A stretch of DNA of 64,000 bases from Listeria innocua (lineage in GTDB: Bacteria; Bacillota; Bacilli; Lactobacillales; Listeriaceae), in assembly GCF_028596125.1 (NCBI RefSeq), contig NZ_CP117229.1:914001-978000 (forward strand), read 5' to 3'. This document shows positions 15,818 through 25,194 of the stretch, piece by piece. Each line of letters opens with the position of its first letter. The first letter of the stretch is position 1. The translations under genes and the position numbers were made by a program. The notes below the pieces were generated by a model, which saw only the letters and a list, made by a program, of their open reading frames with translations, was not told where the DNA came from and did no database searches.

Positions 15818-16726
15818 ATGGAAATCATAGCGACAGCAGATTCAATGAAACAAGCTGAACAATTGCTTCGCGCGGGGGTAGACAGATTATATATAGGTAA
15901 CAGCCAATTTGGTTTAAGATTACCTCATTCCTTTTCTGTCGAAGAATTACGTGAAATAGTTCATTTAGCGCATCAAGAAAAGAAAAAAGTAACCGTAGCT
16001 GTAAATTCGTTAATGCACAACGAACATATGGAAGAGCTACCAACATTTTTAGACCAACTTGCTGAAATGAAAGTAGATGCAGTTGCATGCGGCGACCCAG
16101 GAGCGATTATGCTTCTTGGCGAAATGGCTCGACCGATACCTTTTATTTACGATGCCCAAACATTTGTCACTAGCGCAGAACAAATCTCATTTTGGGAAAA
16201 ACAAGGAGCAGTCGGAGCGGTACTTGCAAGAGAACTTACTGAAGACGAAATAAAAGCAATTGCTAAAAGTCTTACTATTCCAGTAGAAGTACTGGTTTAT
16301 GGCCCAACATGCATCCATCAATCAAAACGCAAACTAGTTACTAACTACCAACGAATTGTTGAAATGGAAGATGATACCTCGAAGGAACGTGGACTTTATT
16401 TACGCGAACCTAATGATGAAACTAGCCAATTACCAATCTATGAGGACGAATCTGGAACGCACATTTTTGCTTCAGAAGATGTTTCACTGGTACCATACTT
16501 AGCTGATTTATATGAAGCAGGCTTGAAAACTTGGAAACTGGACGGGGTTCTTGCAGAATCGGATAATTTTGTACAAATTGCCACTCTATTTGTCGAGGCA
16601 AAAGAAGCCGTTATTAATGGACAATTTGTTGCGGAATATTTTGTCAATAAATTAACGGAACTACAACCTAAAACAAGAAAACTAGATGCAGGATTTTATT
16701 TGAAAAATCCGGATGATGTGAAGTAG
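15818..16726 (+). CDS. U32-family protein, short partner
   Basis: 302-aa cytosolic U32 family protein (TIM-barrel-like). It opens MEIIATADSMKQAEQLLRAGVDRLYIG and carries VEVLVYGPTCIHQSKRKLV at the position of the family signature. It is the short member of a pair, like YrrN of Bacillus. Such pairs act in tRNA uridine 5-hydroxylation or were annotated as collagenase-like proteases; which applies here is undetermined. I use the ATG at 15818 after GAGGAG. It is 13 nt from its partner. Confidence 0.82.
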   Translation: MEIIATADSMKQAEQLLRAGVDRLYIGNSQFGLRLPHSFSVEELREIVHLAHQEKKKVTVAVNSLMHNEHMEELPTFLDQLAEMKVDAVACGDPGAIMLLGEMARPIPFIYDAQTFVTSAEQISFWEKQGAVGAVLARELTEDEIKAIAKSLTIPVEVLVYGPTCIHQSKRKLVTNYQRIVEMEDDTSKERGLYLREPNDETSQLPIYEDESGTHIFASEDVSLVPYLADLYEAGLKTWKLDGVLAESDNFVQIATLFVEAKEAVINGQFVAEYFVNKLTELQPKTRKLDAGFYLKNPDDVK

Positions 16727-16739
16727 GGGGAATAGCATA

Positions 16740-17966
16740 ATGAGTAAAGTATTAAAAAAACCAGAAGTGCTAGCTCCGGCTGGTAACTTAGAAAAATTAA
16801 AAATTGCCATTCGTTACGGAGCGGATGCTGTATATATTGGTGGCCAGGCGTTTGGGCTTCGGTCACGAGCAGGGAATTTTAGTTTTGATGAAATGAAAGA
16901 AGGTATCGCATTTGCGCATGAGCGAAATGCAAAAGTGTATGTAGCTGCCAATATGGTTGCGCACGCAGGGGATACAGAAGGTGCTGGTGAATTTTTCCGG
17001 ACACTCCGGGATATTGGCATTGATGCAGTCATCGTTTCTGATCCTGCACTAATTAGCATTTGTTTTCAGGATGCGCCAGGCTTACCAGTCCATTTATCAA
17101 CACAAGCATCTGCAACCAATTATAAAACGCTAGAATTTTGGAAAAAACAAGGATTAGAACGCGTGGTGCTTGCCAGAGAAGTAAGTATGCAAGAAATCCA
17201 AGAAATCGGCGAAAAAACGGATGTCGAAATGGAAGCATTTATTCATGGTGCAATGTGTATTTCTTATTCCGGCCGTTGTACTTTATCCAATCATATGGCG
17301 AACCGGGATGCGAATCGAGGCGGTTGTGCGCAAAGTTGTCGCTGGAAATATGATTTATTTGAGATAGATAATGGCGTTTCTAAAAATTTAGTTGATACAG
17401 ACGAAGAACCGTTTTCGATGAGTGCGGTAGATTTATCTATGATTAAATATATTCCAGATATGGTTGATGCTGGCGTAGATAGCTTAAAAATCGAAGGAAG
17501 AATGAAATCGATTCATTATGTCTCAACGGTAGCAAGTGTGTATCGCCGTGCGGTAGATGCATACTGCGCGGACCCTGAGAATTACGAATTTGATCCAGCC
17601 TGGGAAGAAGAATTATGGAAAGTTGCACAGCGCGAGTTATCAACAGGCTTTTTCTATAAAGAACCAACCGAGGACGAGCAATTATTCGGGAAAACTCGGA
17701 AAATACCTCAATATGCTTTCGCCGCTCAAGTACTTGAATACGACGCAGAAACAAAAATTGCTACCTTACAACAACGAAATAATTTTGGTGTCGGGGAAGA
17801 AATTGAGTTTTATGGACCGGGAGATACTGGTTTTAAACAAGTTGTCGAAGTTCTTTGGAATGAAGACGGGGAAGAAATTGACCGTGCTCCAAATGCGATG
17901 ATGACGATAAAAATGCCGGTAGATAGACCTGTTAAGCCATTTTACTTTATGCGAAAGAAAAAATAG
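16740..17966 (+). CDS. U32-family peptidase-like protein, long partner
   Basis: 408-aa protein with the U32 signature EAFIHGAMCISYSGRCTLS and, further on, a Cys-rich GGCAQSCRWKYDLFE stretch that probably binds an Fe-S cluster. N-terminal KPEVLAPAGNLEKLKIAIRYGADAVYIGG is typical. The family now includes TrhP/RlhA RNA hydroxylation factors, so a nucleic-acid modification role is as likely as proteolysis. It is operonic with the short U32 gene. Confidence 0.88.
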   Translation: MSKVLKKPEVLAPAGNLEKLKIAIRYGADAVYIGGQAFGLRSRAGNFSFDEMKEGIAFAHERNAKVYVAANMVAHAGDTEGAGEFFRTLRDIGIDAVIVSDPALISICFQDAPGLPVHLSTQASATNYKTLEFWKKQGLERVVLAREVSMQEIQEIGEKTDVEMEAFIHGAMCISYSGRCTLSNHMANRDANRGGCAQSCRWKYDLFEIDNGVSKNLVDTDEEPFSMSAVDLSMIKYIPDMVDAGVDSLKIEGRMKSIHYVSTVASVYRRAVDAYCADPENYEFDPAWEEELWKVAQRELSTGFFYKEPTEDEQLFGKTRKIPQYAFAAQVLEYDAETKIATLQQRNNFGVGEEIEFYGPGDTGFKQVVEVLWNEDGEEIDRAPNAMMTIKMPVDRPVKPFYFMRKKK

Positions 17967-17986
17967 AATCTCATGCTGCAGTAGGA

Positions 17987-18016
17987 TTGTCGTGTACTCC
18001 CCAAGTAAGGTATAAT
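17987..18016 (+). promoter_or_regulatory. Promoter of lemA-htpX
   Basis: TTGTCG (17987-17992), an 18-nt spacer and a perfect TATAAT (18011-18016), about 33 nt before lemA. Confidence 0.65.
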
Positions 18017-18048
18017 GGGATTAGTACATATGAAGGAGGAGATTAATT

Positions 18049-18606
18049 ATGATAGGATGGATTATTGCTATCGCTGTTGTTGTAATTCTAGTATTGATTT
18101 ATTTCGGTCTATACAACAGCCTTGTAAAATACCGTAACCGTGTTGACGAAACTTGGGCGCAAATTGACGTACAATTAAAACGTCGCTTTGACTTGATTCC
18201 TAATTTAGTTGAAACAGTTAAAGGGTATGCAACACATGAAAAAGAAACACTAACACAAGTAATTGAAGCTCGTAACAAAATGATGGAAGTTCCTGCTGAC
18301 AACCGTCAAGGGCAAATCGAAGCAGATAATATGCTAAGTGGGGCGCTTAAATCTATTTTTGCATTAGGTGAAGCTTATCCAGACTTAAAAGCAAATACTT
18401 CCTTCATCGAATTACAACATGAACTAACTACTACGGAAAACAAAGTGGCGTATTCTCGCCAACTTTATAACACAACCGTAATGACTTATAACACAAAAGT
18501 ACAATCAGTACCAACAAACATCGTAGCAAAACTGCATAACTTTAAAGAACGCGATATGCTTTCGATTCCAGAAGTAGAGCGTGTTGCACCAAAAGTAGAG
18601 TTTTAA
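18049..18606 (+). CDS. lemA: LemA family protein
   Basis: 185-aa protein with one N-terminal transmembrane helix (IGWIIAIAVVVILVLIYFGLY) and a long helical cytosolic or surface domain: KYRNRVDETWAQIDVQLKRR, FDLIPNLVETVKGYA and YNTKVQSVPTNIVA. This is the standard LemA layout. The L. monocytogenes LemA is known as a source of an N-formyl peptide presented to T cells. The start has AAGGAGGAG. It is paired with htpX, 22 nt downstream, as in many bacteria. Confidence 0.93.
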   Translation: MIGWIIAIAVVVILVLIYFGLYNSLVKYRNRVDETWAQIDVQLKRRFDLIPNLVETVKGYATHEKETLTQVIEARNKMMEVPADNRQGQIEADNMLSGALKSIFALGEAYPDLKANTSFIELQHELTTTENKVAYSRQLYNTTVMTYNTKVQSVPTNIVAKLHNFKERDMLSIPEVERVAPKVEF

Positions 18607-18628
18607 GCCATGAAGGAGAGCGAAAATT

Positions 18629-19543
18629 ATGCTATTTGAACAAATTGCAGCAAATAAGCGAAAAACTGTTTTTATCATTCTTGGCTTTTTTATTTTCGTT
18701 CTTATGGTTGGGGCTGCTATAGGTATAATTGTTTGGAATAACTATCTAAATGGACTCATACTTGCGGCGGCTATTGGTGCGGTTTATATTTTGATAATGG
18801 TTATGAGCAGTTCGTCGGTTGTCATGGCGATGAATCATGCGAAAGAAGTCACCTCAAAAGAGCAAGCACCAGTTTTATGGGATACTGTTGAAAGCATGGC
18901 GATGGTTGCTGGTATCCCAATGCCAAAAGTTTATATTGTAGAAGATCCAAGTCCGAATGCATTTGCAACCGGTATTTCTCCTGAAAAAGGCGCCGTAGCT
19001 GTCACTAGAGGATTGTTAAATAAATTAGAACGATATGAGTTAGAGGGCGTTATTGCTCATGAGATTTCTCATATTCGTAACTATGATATTCGCTTGTCGA
19101 CTATTGCGATTGCCTTAGTTGCGGTTATTGCTATCCTAAGTGATTTAGCTATGCGTTTGATTTTCTGGGGTAGCTTAACAGGTGGAAGAAATAGCCGTAA
19201 AAGTGACAATAATAATGGTGGCGGGGCACAGATAATTATCTATGTAGTAGCACTAATTTTTGTTATTTTAGCTCCGATTATAGCTACGGCGATTCAGTTC
19301 GCTTTATCTAGAAATAGGGAGTACTTGGCTGATGCGAGTGCAGTGGAATTAACTCGGAATCCAGATGGGCTTATCCAAGCATTACAAAAAATTAGCGGTG
19401 ATACGAAAAAAATGGAAGAAGTTAGCGCTTCTAGTGAGTCCATTTACTTTTCGTCGCCATTGAAGTCTAAAAAAGATAAACCAGGTCTTTTCGATTCCCA
19501 TCCGCCGATTAGTTCGCGAATTGAGCGGTTGGAAAACATGTAA
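18629..19543 (+). CDS. htpX: Membrane zinc metalloprotease HtpX
   Basis: 304-aa M48 family protease that degrades misfolded membrane proteins. Two N-terminal TM segments and two in the middle flank the zinc site HEISH (His144, Glu145, His148) and the downstream RNREYLADASAVELTR with the third ligand. The C-terminal DSHPPISSRIERL is characteristic. It is the second gene of lemA-htpX and ends at a bidirectional terminator. Confidence 0.95.
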   Translation: MLFEQIAANKRKTVFIILGFFIFVLMVGAAIGIIVWNNYLNGLILAAAIGAVYILIMVMSSSSVVMAMNHAKEVTSKEQAPVLWDTVESMAMVAGIPMPKVYIVEDPSPNAFATGISPEKGAVAVTRGLLNKLERYELEGVIAHEISHIRNYDIRLSTIAIALVAVIAILSDLAMRLIFWGSLTGGRNSRKSDNNNGGGAQIIIYVVALIFVILAPIIATAIQFALSRNREYLADASAVELTRNPDGLIQALQKISGDTKKMEEVSASSESIYFSSPLKSKKDKPGLFDSHPPISSRIERLENM

Positions 19544-19544
19544 T

Positions 19545-19583
19545 AAAAAAGTAGCAGCCGAGGATTAGGCTGCTACTTTTTTT
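19545..19583. terminator. Bidirectional terminator between htpX and spxH
   Basis: AAAAAAGTAGCAGCC pairs perfectly with GGCTGCTACTTTTTT. Confidence 0.9.
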
Positions 19584-19584
19584 A

Positions 19585-20406
<822 letters not shown>

Positions 20407-20503
20407 CTATCACCTGATTTTCAAATTCTAAATACCTTCAAGCAGATATTCATTTCAATGTACCAGTGTGAAAAGAAATAATTCACTGCTAAGTAAAAGC
20501 TGA

Positions 20504-20521
20504 TACAAAATTGGTTTTGTA
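20504..20521. repeat. Perfect 7-4-7 inverted repeat upstream of spxH
   Basis: TACAAAA-TTGG-TTTTGTA lies about 100 nt before the spxH start in an otherwise featureless 244-nt spacer. It is not followed by a T run, so it looks more like a protein-binding site than a terminator. Confidence 0.4.
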
Positions 20522-20647
20522 ACTTACATATCTATTTTATCAGCGTAATGTAAATTTAACAAATAATTGTCATTGGCTTAATATATTTATTCGTTATTTT
20601 TTAAGAATTTGTGTCATTTCGCTATAAATTAGTACGTTTTTCGTTAG

Positions 20648-21232
20648 TTAGTCATTATTTTTATACACATGATTATAAAAACGAGCTACTTTGTTTTCTG
20701 CTGGATGATTCGTTATTTGATATTCTTTGAGTAGTTTATCAAAAATTTCTTTTCCTTTATCGTAATCAGAAACTTCATATTCTAAATCAAAATCTGAAAT
20801 AGAACCATAGAAATTTTTGTCGAATACGAGTAGTCCTTTTTTATAATCTTTTTCGGCACGGATTGTTTTAAGGGAACCAAAGACTTGTAAATCTTCATGA
20901 TTAATACCGATTTCTTTTAAAGTATCGCGCACTGGACCAACTGGAATATTTGCTCCGTCTGTAATGGCTGTTGCTTGATCTGCTGCTAAAATTTGAGTTG
21001 TTTCCATTAAACCGCGTGCTTCAGGAGTTTTTAGCGTTAATTGGTACTGCGTTTCTAACTGACGAATTCGAAGAGCAGAGTTACGTTCTTTTAAGCCGAA
21101 ATCTGCCGTATCTAAATAAAAATTAGTTTGTTCAAAAAAATCATCCTCTTTAATTCGAAAATCCTCTATAAGTCGATCATATTCCTCTTTTGTCAAAAGA
21201 TTGCGGAATTCTATTTCTAGTTCTTTTACCAT
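20648..21232 (-). CDS. CYTH domain protein (YjbK-like triphosphatase family)
   Basis: 194-aa cytosolic protein of the CYTH/triphosphate tunnel metalloenzyme superfamily. The diagnostic acidic motif is present at the start (KELEIEFRN), followed by ALRIRQLETQYQLTLKTPE and later DFDLEYEVSDYDKG, which supply the charged residues lining the tunnel. Likely substrate is inorganic triphosphate or a nucleoside triphosphate. It lies 17 nt downstream of the TPR gene, both on the minus strand. Confidence 0.88.
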   Translation of the reverse strand: MVKELEIEFRNLLTKEEYDRLIEDFRIKEDDFFEQTNFYLDTADFGLKERNSALRIRQLETQYQLTLKTPEARGLMETTQILAADQATAITDGANIPVGPVRDTLKEIGINHEDLQVFGSLKTIRAEKDYKKGLLVFDKNFYGSISDFDLEYEVSDYDKGKEIFDKLLKEYQITNHPAENKVARFYNHVYKNND

Positions 21233-21248
21233 GAAAATTCATCTCCTC

Positions 21249-21716
21249 TTAATGAAATAATGCATCTAAATCTTGTGCATAAAATTGAATCGCTTTTTTG
21301 TAACTTAAAATATCTTTGTCATTAGTTGTATTTGTTAGTAACAGAAGTGCTTCTTGTAAGGCTTCTTTTTCCTTACCTTGATTATACTTAGCCATGATGA
21401 AAAAAGTACGTAAAGCATTATTTTCTGGGAACTCTTCTATCGCTTTTTGGAAAAGAAGGACGGCTTTTTCGGGAGAACCTGTTATCCGGTAGGTGCTACC
21501 AAGACCAATATAAGCTTCTTTTTTATCTGCATCAGGAAGACCAAGCTCCAGTGCTTTCTCATAAAAAGGGATAGCGGCATCTTCTTTACCGAGCGCATCG
21601 TGTGCCCATGCTGCAAAATAATTTAGTTCCGCATTTTCTGGGGCGTTTTTTAATTCTGCAAGAGCTTTTAGTCGAGCAGTTTCGTAATCGCCATTTTGAA
21701 GTAAAGTAAGAATCAT
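21249..21716 (-). CDS. TPR repeat protein
   Basis: About 155-aa helical repeat protein with three or four TPR units (NAELNYFAAWAHDALGKEDAAIPFYEKAL, KEAYIGLGSTYRITGSPEKAVLLFQKAI, NALRTFFIMAKYNQGKEKEAL). It should be a protein-interaction scaffold; no catalytic domain is visible. I start at the third in-frame ATG cluster (21716), because AAAAGG lies 9 nt ahead; ATGs at 21734, 21725 and 21722 are alternatives. It is divergent from relQ. Confidence 0.8.
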   Translation of the reverse strand: MILTLLQNGDYETARLKALAELKNAPENAELNYFAAWAHDALGKEDAAIPFYEKALELGLPDADKKEAYIGLGSTYRITGSPEKAVLLFQKAIEEFPENNALRTFFIMAKYNQGKEKEALQEALLLLTNTTNDKDILSYKKAIQFYAQDLDALFH

Positions 21717-21874
21717 TTCCATCATCCTTTTCATTGTATCGTTAGCGCTTCAGTTTTATTTTAACATGTGATTGAAAAAAAGGTTACTTTTAGCAAGGTG
21801 GATTAATCACTTTTGTGTTAAAATATAACTGATGTTGCATAAATTTAATCATGAATATACTTGAGGTGAGCGAT

Positions 21875-22543
21875 TTGAATCATTGGGAAGACTTTTTAGC
21901 GCCTTATAAACAGGCAGTAGAAGAACTTAAAATTAAACTTAAAGGAATGCGTTCACAATTTGAGCTTGAAAATAATCATTCGCCAATTGAATTTGTTACA
22001 GGACGAGTGAAGCCAGTTGCGAGCATATTAGACAAAGCTAATCAAAAACATATCGCACTTGACCATTTAGTGGAAGAAATGCAAGATATTGCGGGACTGC
22101 GAATGATGTGTCAATTTGTAGATGACATTGAGGTTGTTGTTCGTCTTTTAAGGCAACGCAATGATTTTCGGATTGTGGAAGAGCGCGATTATATTACAAA
22201 TAAGAAACCCAGTGGATACCGTTCGTATCACGTCGTTATTGAATACCCAGTGGAAACAATTCAAGGTGAGAAGAAGATTTTAGCTGAAATCCAAATTAGG
22301 ACATTAGCAATGAATTTTTGGGCGACTATTGAGCATTCGGTAAACTATAAATATCAAGGCGAATTTCCAGAAGCGATTAATAAGCGACTAAAACGCGCTG
22401 CCGAGGCGGCTTTTCAATTAGATGAGGAAATGTCGCAAATTCGTGAAGAAATACAAGAAGCGCAAGTCTATTTTTCTCAAAACAAAGATGTATCAAAGGA
22501 TAAAAAAGCGGTGCATCAAGTAATGCCAAAGAAAAATAAGTAA
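21875..22543 (+). CDS. relQ: Small alarmone synthetase RelQ (YjbM)
   Basis: About 222-aa single-domain (p)ppGpp synthetase without the hydrolase domain. Signature segments: FVTGRVKPVASILDKA, DIAGLRMMCQFVDDI, KPSGYRSYHVVIEYP, EIQIRTLAMNFWATIEHSVNYKY. I start at TTG 21875 (MNHWEDFLAPYKQAVEELK), which has GAGGTG 6 nt before it and matches the Bacillus YjbM N-terminus; an ATG at 21851 lacks an RBS. It begins the relQ-nadK-rluD run. Confidence 0.93.
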   Translation: MNHWEDFLAPYKQAVEELKIKLKGMRSQFELENNHSPIEFVTGRVKPVASILDKANQKHIALDHLVEEMQDIAGLRMMCQFVDDIEVVVRLLRQRNDFRIVEERDYITNKKPSGYRSYHVVIEYPVETIQGEKKILAEIQIRTLAMNFWATIEHSVNYKYQGEFPEAINKRLKRAAEAAFQLDEEMSQIREEIQEAQVYFSQNKDVSKDKKAVHQVMPKKNK

Positions 22544-22574
22544 TTAAGCGTAGGAATAGGGGCGAATAGAAATA

Positions 22575-23369
22575 ATGAAATATATGATTACTTCAAAAGG
22601 GGACGAGAAGTCAGATTTGCTGCGATTGAATATGATCGCTGGTTTTGGGGAATATGACATGGAATATGATGAGATAGAACCTGAAATCGTTATTTCTATT
22701 GGCGGAGATGGAACTTTTTTGTCTGCGTTTCATCAATATGAAGAGCGCTTAGATGAAATTGCTTTTATCGGAATTCATACTGGTCATCTTGGCTTTTATG
22801 CTGATTGGCGCCCAGCTGAAGCAGATAAATTAGTTAAGTTATTAGCAAAAGGAGAATATCAAAAAGTTTCTTATCCACTGCTTAAAACTACAGTAAAATA
22901 CGGCATTGGCAAAAAAGAAGCTGAGTATTTAGCGCTAAATGAGTCAACCGTAAAAAGTTCAGGTGGACCTTTTGTTGTGGATGTAGTTATTAATGATCTC
23001 CATTTTGAACGATTCCGCGGAGATGGTTTATGTATGTCAACACCAAGCGGAACGACTGCATATAATAAATCACTCGGGGGAGCGCTAATGCATCCGTCCA
23101 TTGAAGCAATGCAATTAACTGAAATGGCGTCGATTAATAATCGAGTTTACCGGACAATTGGTAGTCCACTCGTTTTTCCGAAGCATCATGTAGTTAGTTT
23201 ACAACCGGTTAATGACAAGGATTTTCAAATTTCTGTGGACCATTTAAGTATTTTGCATCGTGATGTTCAGGAAATTCGTTATGAAGTATCAGCGAAAAAA
23301 GTTCATTTTGCGAGATTCAGATCATTTCCATTTTGGCGTCGAGTACACGATTCATTTATTGAAGATTAA
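22575..23369 (+). CDS. nadK: NAD kinase
   Basis: 264-aa cytosolic enzyme phosphorylating NAD to NADP. The catalytic IGGDGTFLSAFH (GGDGT), the NESTVKSSGG segment and STPSGTTAYNKSLGGALMHPSIEAMQLTEMASIN are diagnostic. Listeria NadK1 has been crystallised and used as an inhibitor target. It is 31 nt after relQ and 18 nt before the pseudouridine synthase, as in Bacillus yjbM-yjbN-yjbO. Confidence 0.96.
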   Translation: MKYMITSKGDEKSDLLRLNMIAGFGEYDMEYDEIEPEIVISIGGDGTFLSAFHQYEERLDEIAFIGIHTGHLGFYADWRPAEADKLVKLLAKGEYQKVSYPLLKTTVKYGIGKKEAEYLALNESTVKSSGGPFVVDVVINDLHFERFRGDGLCMSTPSGTTAYNKSLGGALMHPSIEAMQLTEMASINNRVYRTIGSPLVFPKHHVVSLQPVNDKDFQISVDHLSILHRDVQEIRYEVSAKKVHFARFRSFPFWRRVHDSFIED

Positions 23370-23387
23370 GCTAGCAGGAGGAAGCAT

Positions 23388-24278
23388 GTGTTTTTAGAAT
23401 GGCAAGTAAAAAATGAAGAAGATGGGTTGTTGCTTAGAACTTTTCTGAAAAGCAAGCACATATCTAAACAATTATTAACCGCAGTAAAATTTGGCGCGGA
23501 TGGTAAAATTGAAGTTAATAACGAAGAACAAAATGTTTTATATCATGTTAAAACTGACGATAAAGTTCGACTTACCTTTCCAACTGAACAACAAAATGAA
23601 CGATTATTGGCAGAGCATACAGATTTAGAAGTAGTTTTTGAAGATGACTTTTTATTAATTATTAACAAACCGGCCGGAATGGCTTCAATTCCGTCTCAAT
23701 ATCATCCGACCGGTTCAGTAGCAAATTTTGTAAAAGGACACTACGAAAATCAAGAGCTTACAAGTGCTATCCATATCGTAACAAGGCTTGACCGAGAAAC
23801 ATCAGGATTAATGTTAATCGCCAAAAATAGATACGCACACGCCAGACTCAGTAGTTTTTTGCAACAAGGACTACTCAAAAGACGATACCAAGCTTTCACT
23901 TCTGGTACCCTGGAAGAAGAAGCAGGATCTATTGAAGCACCAATAGGACGTAAAGATGTAAGTATAATGGAGCGTTTTGTTACTCCAGAAGGAAAATATG
24001 CGAAAACAAACTACGAAGTTCTCATGCGTTATAACGGGTTTGATCATTTAGCGATCCAGCTTGAGACAGGGCGAACGCATCAAATTCGGGTGCATTTTTC
24101 TTATATCGGTCATCCGCTTATTGGTGATGACATGTACGGCGGGGATCAGGTGCTACTTAAAAGACAAGCACTTCACTCTTGTCATCTACATTTAGTCCAC
24201 CCAGTCACAGAAGAATATATGGCATTTGATTTGCCTTTACCAGAAGATATGGAACAGATAATTCAAAAATCGAAGTAA
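23388..24278 (+). CDS. RluD-type pseudouridine synthase (YjbO-like)
   Basis: 296-aa RNA pseudouridine synthase of the RluA/RluD family. A short N-terminal S4-like part (FLEWQVKNEEDGLLLRTFLKSKHISKQ) precedes the catalytic domain with TRLDRETSGLMLIAK (catalytic Asp in RLDRETSG) and the later LETGRTHQIRVHFSYIGHPLIGDDMYGG. It starts at GTG after GGAGGA. The target RNA position is unknown. Confidence 0.92.
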   Translation: MFLEWQVKNEEDGLLLRTFLKSKHISKQLLTAVKFGADGKIEVNNEEQNVLYHVKTDDKVRLTFPTEQQNERLLAEHTDLEVVFEDDFLLIINKPAGMASIPSQYHPTGSVANFVKGHYENQELTSAIHIVTRLDRETSGLMLIAKNRYAHARLSSFLQQGLLKRRYQAFTSGTLEEEAGSIEAPIGRKDVSIMERFVTPEGKYAKTNYEVLMRYNGFDHLAIQLETGRTHQIRVHFSYIGHPLIGDDMYGGDQVLLKRQALHSCHLHLVHPVTEEYMAFDLPLPEDMEQIIQKSK

Positions 24279-24355
24279 TAAGTGTTTTAAAAAGTTATTT
24301 GGTCATGTAAAATGGAAGAAGCGAACAAATCGCATCAAAATTAGGAGGAAAGAAC

Positions 24356-25144
24356 ATGAATTTATCATTAGAGGGAAAAACATATGTTGTAATGGGAGTA
24401 GCTAATAAACGCAGTATTGCTTGGGCGATTGCTCGTTCATTAAATGAAGCAGGAGCAAAACTAGTATTTACATATGCGGATGATCGTGCGAAAAAAAGCA
24501 TTACTGAACTAGTACCTTCATTAAACGAAATAAATCAAGATCCACTTATTTTAGCATGTGATGTAACAAGTGAGGACGCTATTACAGCGACATTTGAAAC
24601 AATTAAAGATAAAGCAGGCAAACTTAGTGGTTTAGCACATTGTATTGCTTTTGCTAATAAAGATTACTTAACTGGTGACTATTTAGAAGTAGATCGTAAA
24701 AGCTTCTTACAAGCGCATGAAATCAGTGCTTATTCGTTTACAGCGGTGGCGCGTGCGTTAAAACACTTAGATATGTTAACTGAAGATGCTAGCTTGCTTA
24801 CTTTAACTTATCTTGGCGGTGAGCGTGTTGTAGAAAACTACAATATCATGGGTGTTGCTAAAGCTTCTCTTGATGCTAGCGTGAGATACCTTGCAATGGA
24901 CCTAGGAGCTATCGGAGTGCGTGTGAATGCTATTTCTGCTGGACCAATTAGAACAGTCTCTGCACGTGGCGTTAGCGGCTTCTCTGACTCGATTTCACTT
25001 GTAGAAGAAAGAGCACCTTTAAAACGTGCAACACAAGCAGAAGAAGTAGGAGATACAGCTTATTACTTATTCAGTAACTTATCACGAGGCGTAACAGGTG
25101 AAGTAATTCATGTGGATAGCGGTTATCATATTATTGGATTCTAA
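24356..25144 (+). CDS. fabI: Enoyl-ACP reductase FabI
   Basis: 262-aa NAD(P)H-dependent enoyl-ACP reductase, the last step of the fatty-acid elongation cycle and the triclosan target. Nucleotide-binding VMGVANKRSIAWAIARS and the catalytic Tyr-x6-Lys in NYNIMGVAKAS are present, and LTYLGGERVV supplies the second Tyr. AGGAGG precedes the ATG. It is followed directly by the terminator shared with the dlt operon. Confidence 0.96.
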   Translation: MNLSLEGKTYVVMGVANKRSIAWAIARSLNEAGAKLVFTYADDRAKKSITELVPSLNEINQDPLILACDVTSEDAITATFETIKDKAGKLSGLAHCIAFANKDYLTGDYLEVDRKSFLQAHEISAYSFTAVARALKHLDMLTEDASLLTLTYLGGERVVENYNIMGVAKASLDASVRYLAMDLGAIGVRVNAISAGPIRTVSARGVSGFSDSISLVEERAPLKRATQAEEVGDTAYYLFSNLSRGVTGEVIHVDSGYHIIGF

Positions 25145-25150
25145 CAATGA

Positions 25151-25194
25151 AAAAAATCCAGGAGTAGTTTAAATACTACTTCTGGATTTTTTTT
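25151..25194. terminator. Bidirectional terminator between fabI and dltD
   Basis: AAAAAATCCAGGAGTAGT pairs with ACTACTTCTGGATTTTTT. It covers the last codons of dltD. Confidence 0.9.

Noticed and set aside
17443-17754. Minus-strand ORF in the U32 gene
   Set aside because: It is a shadow of the long U32 gene, without RBS or promoter.
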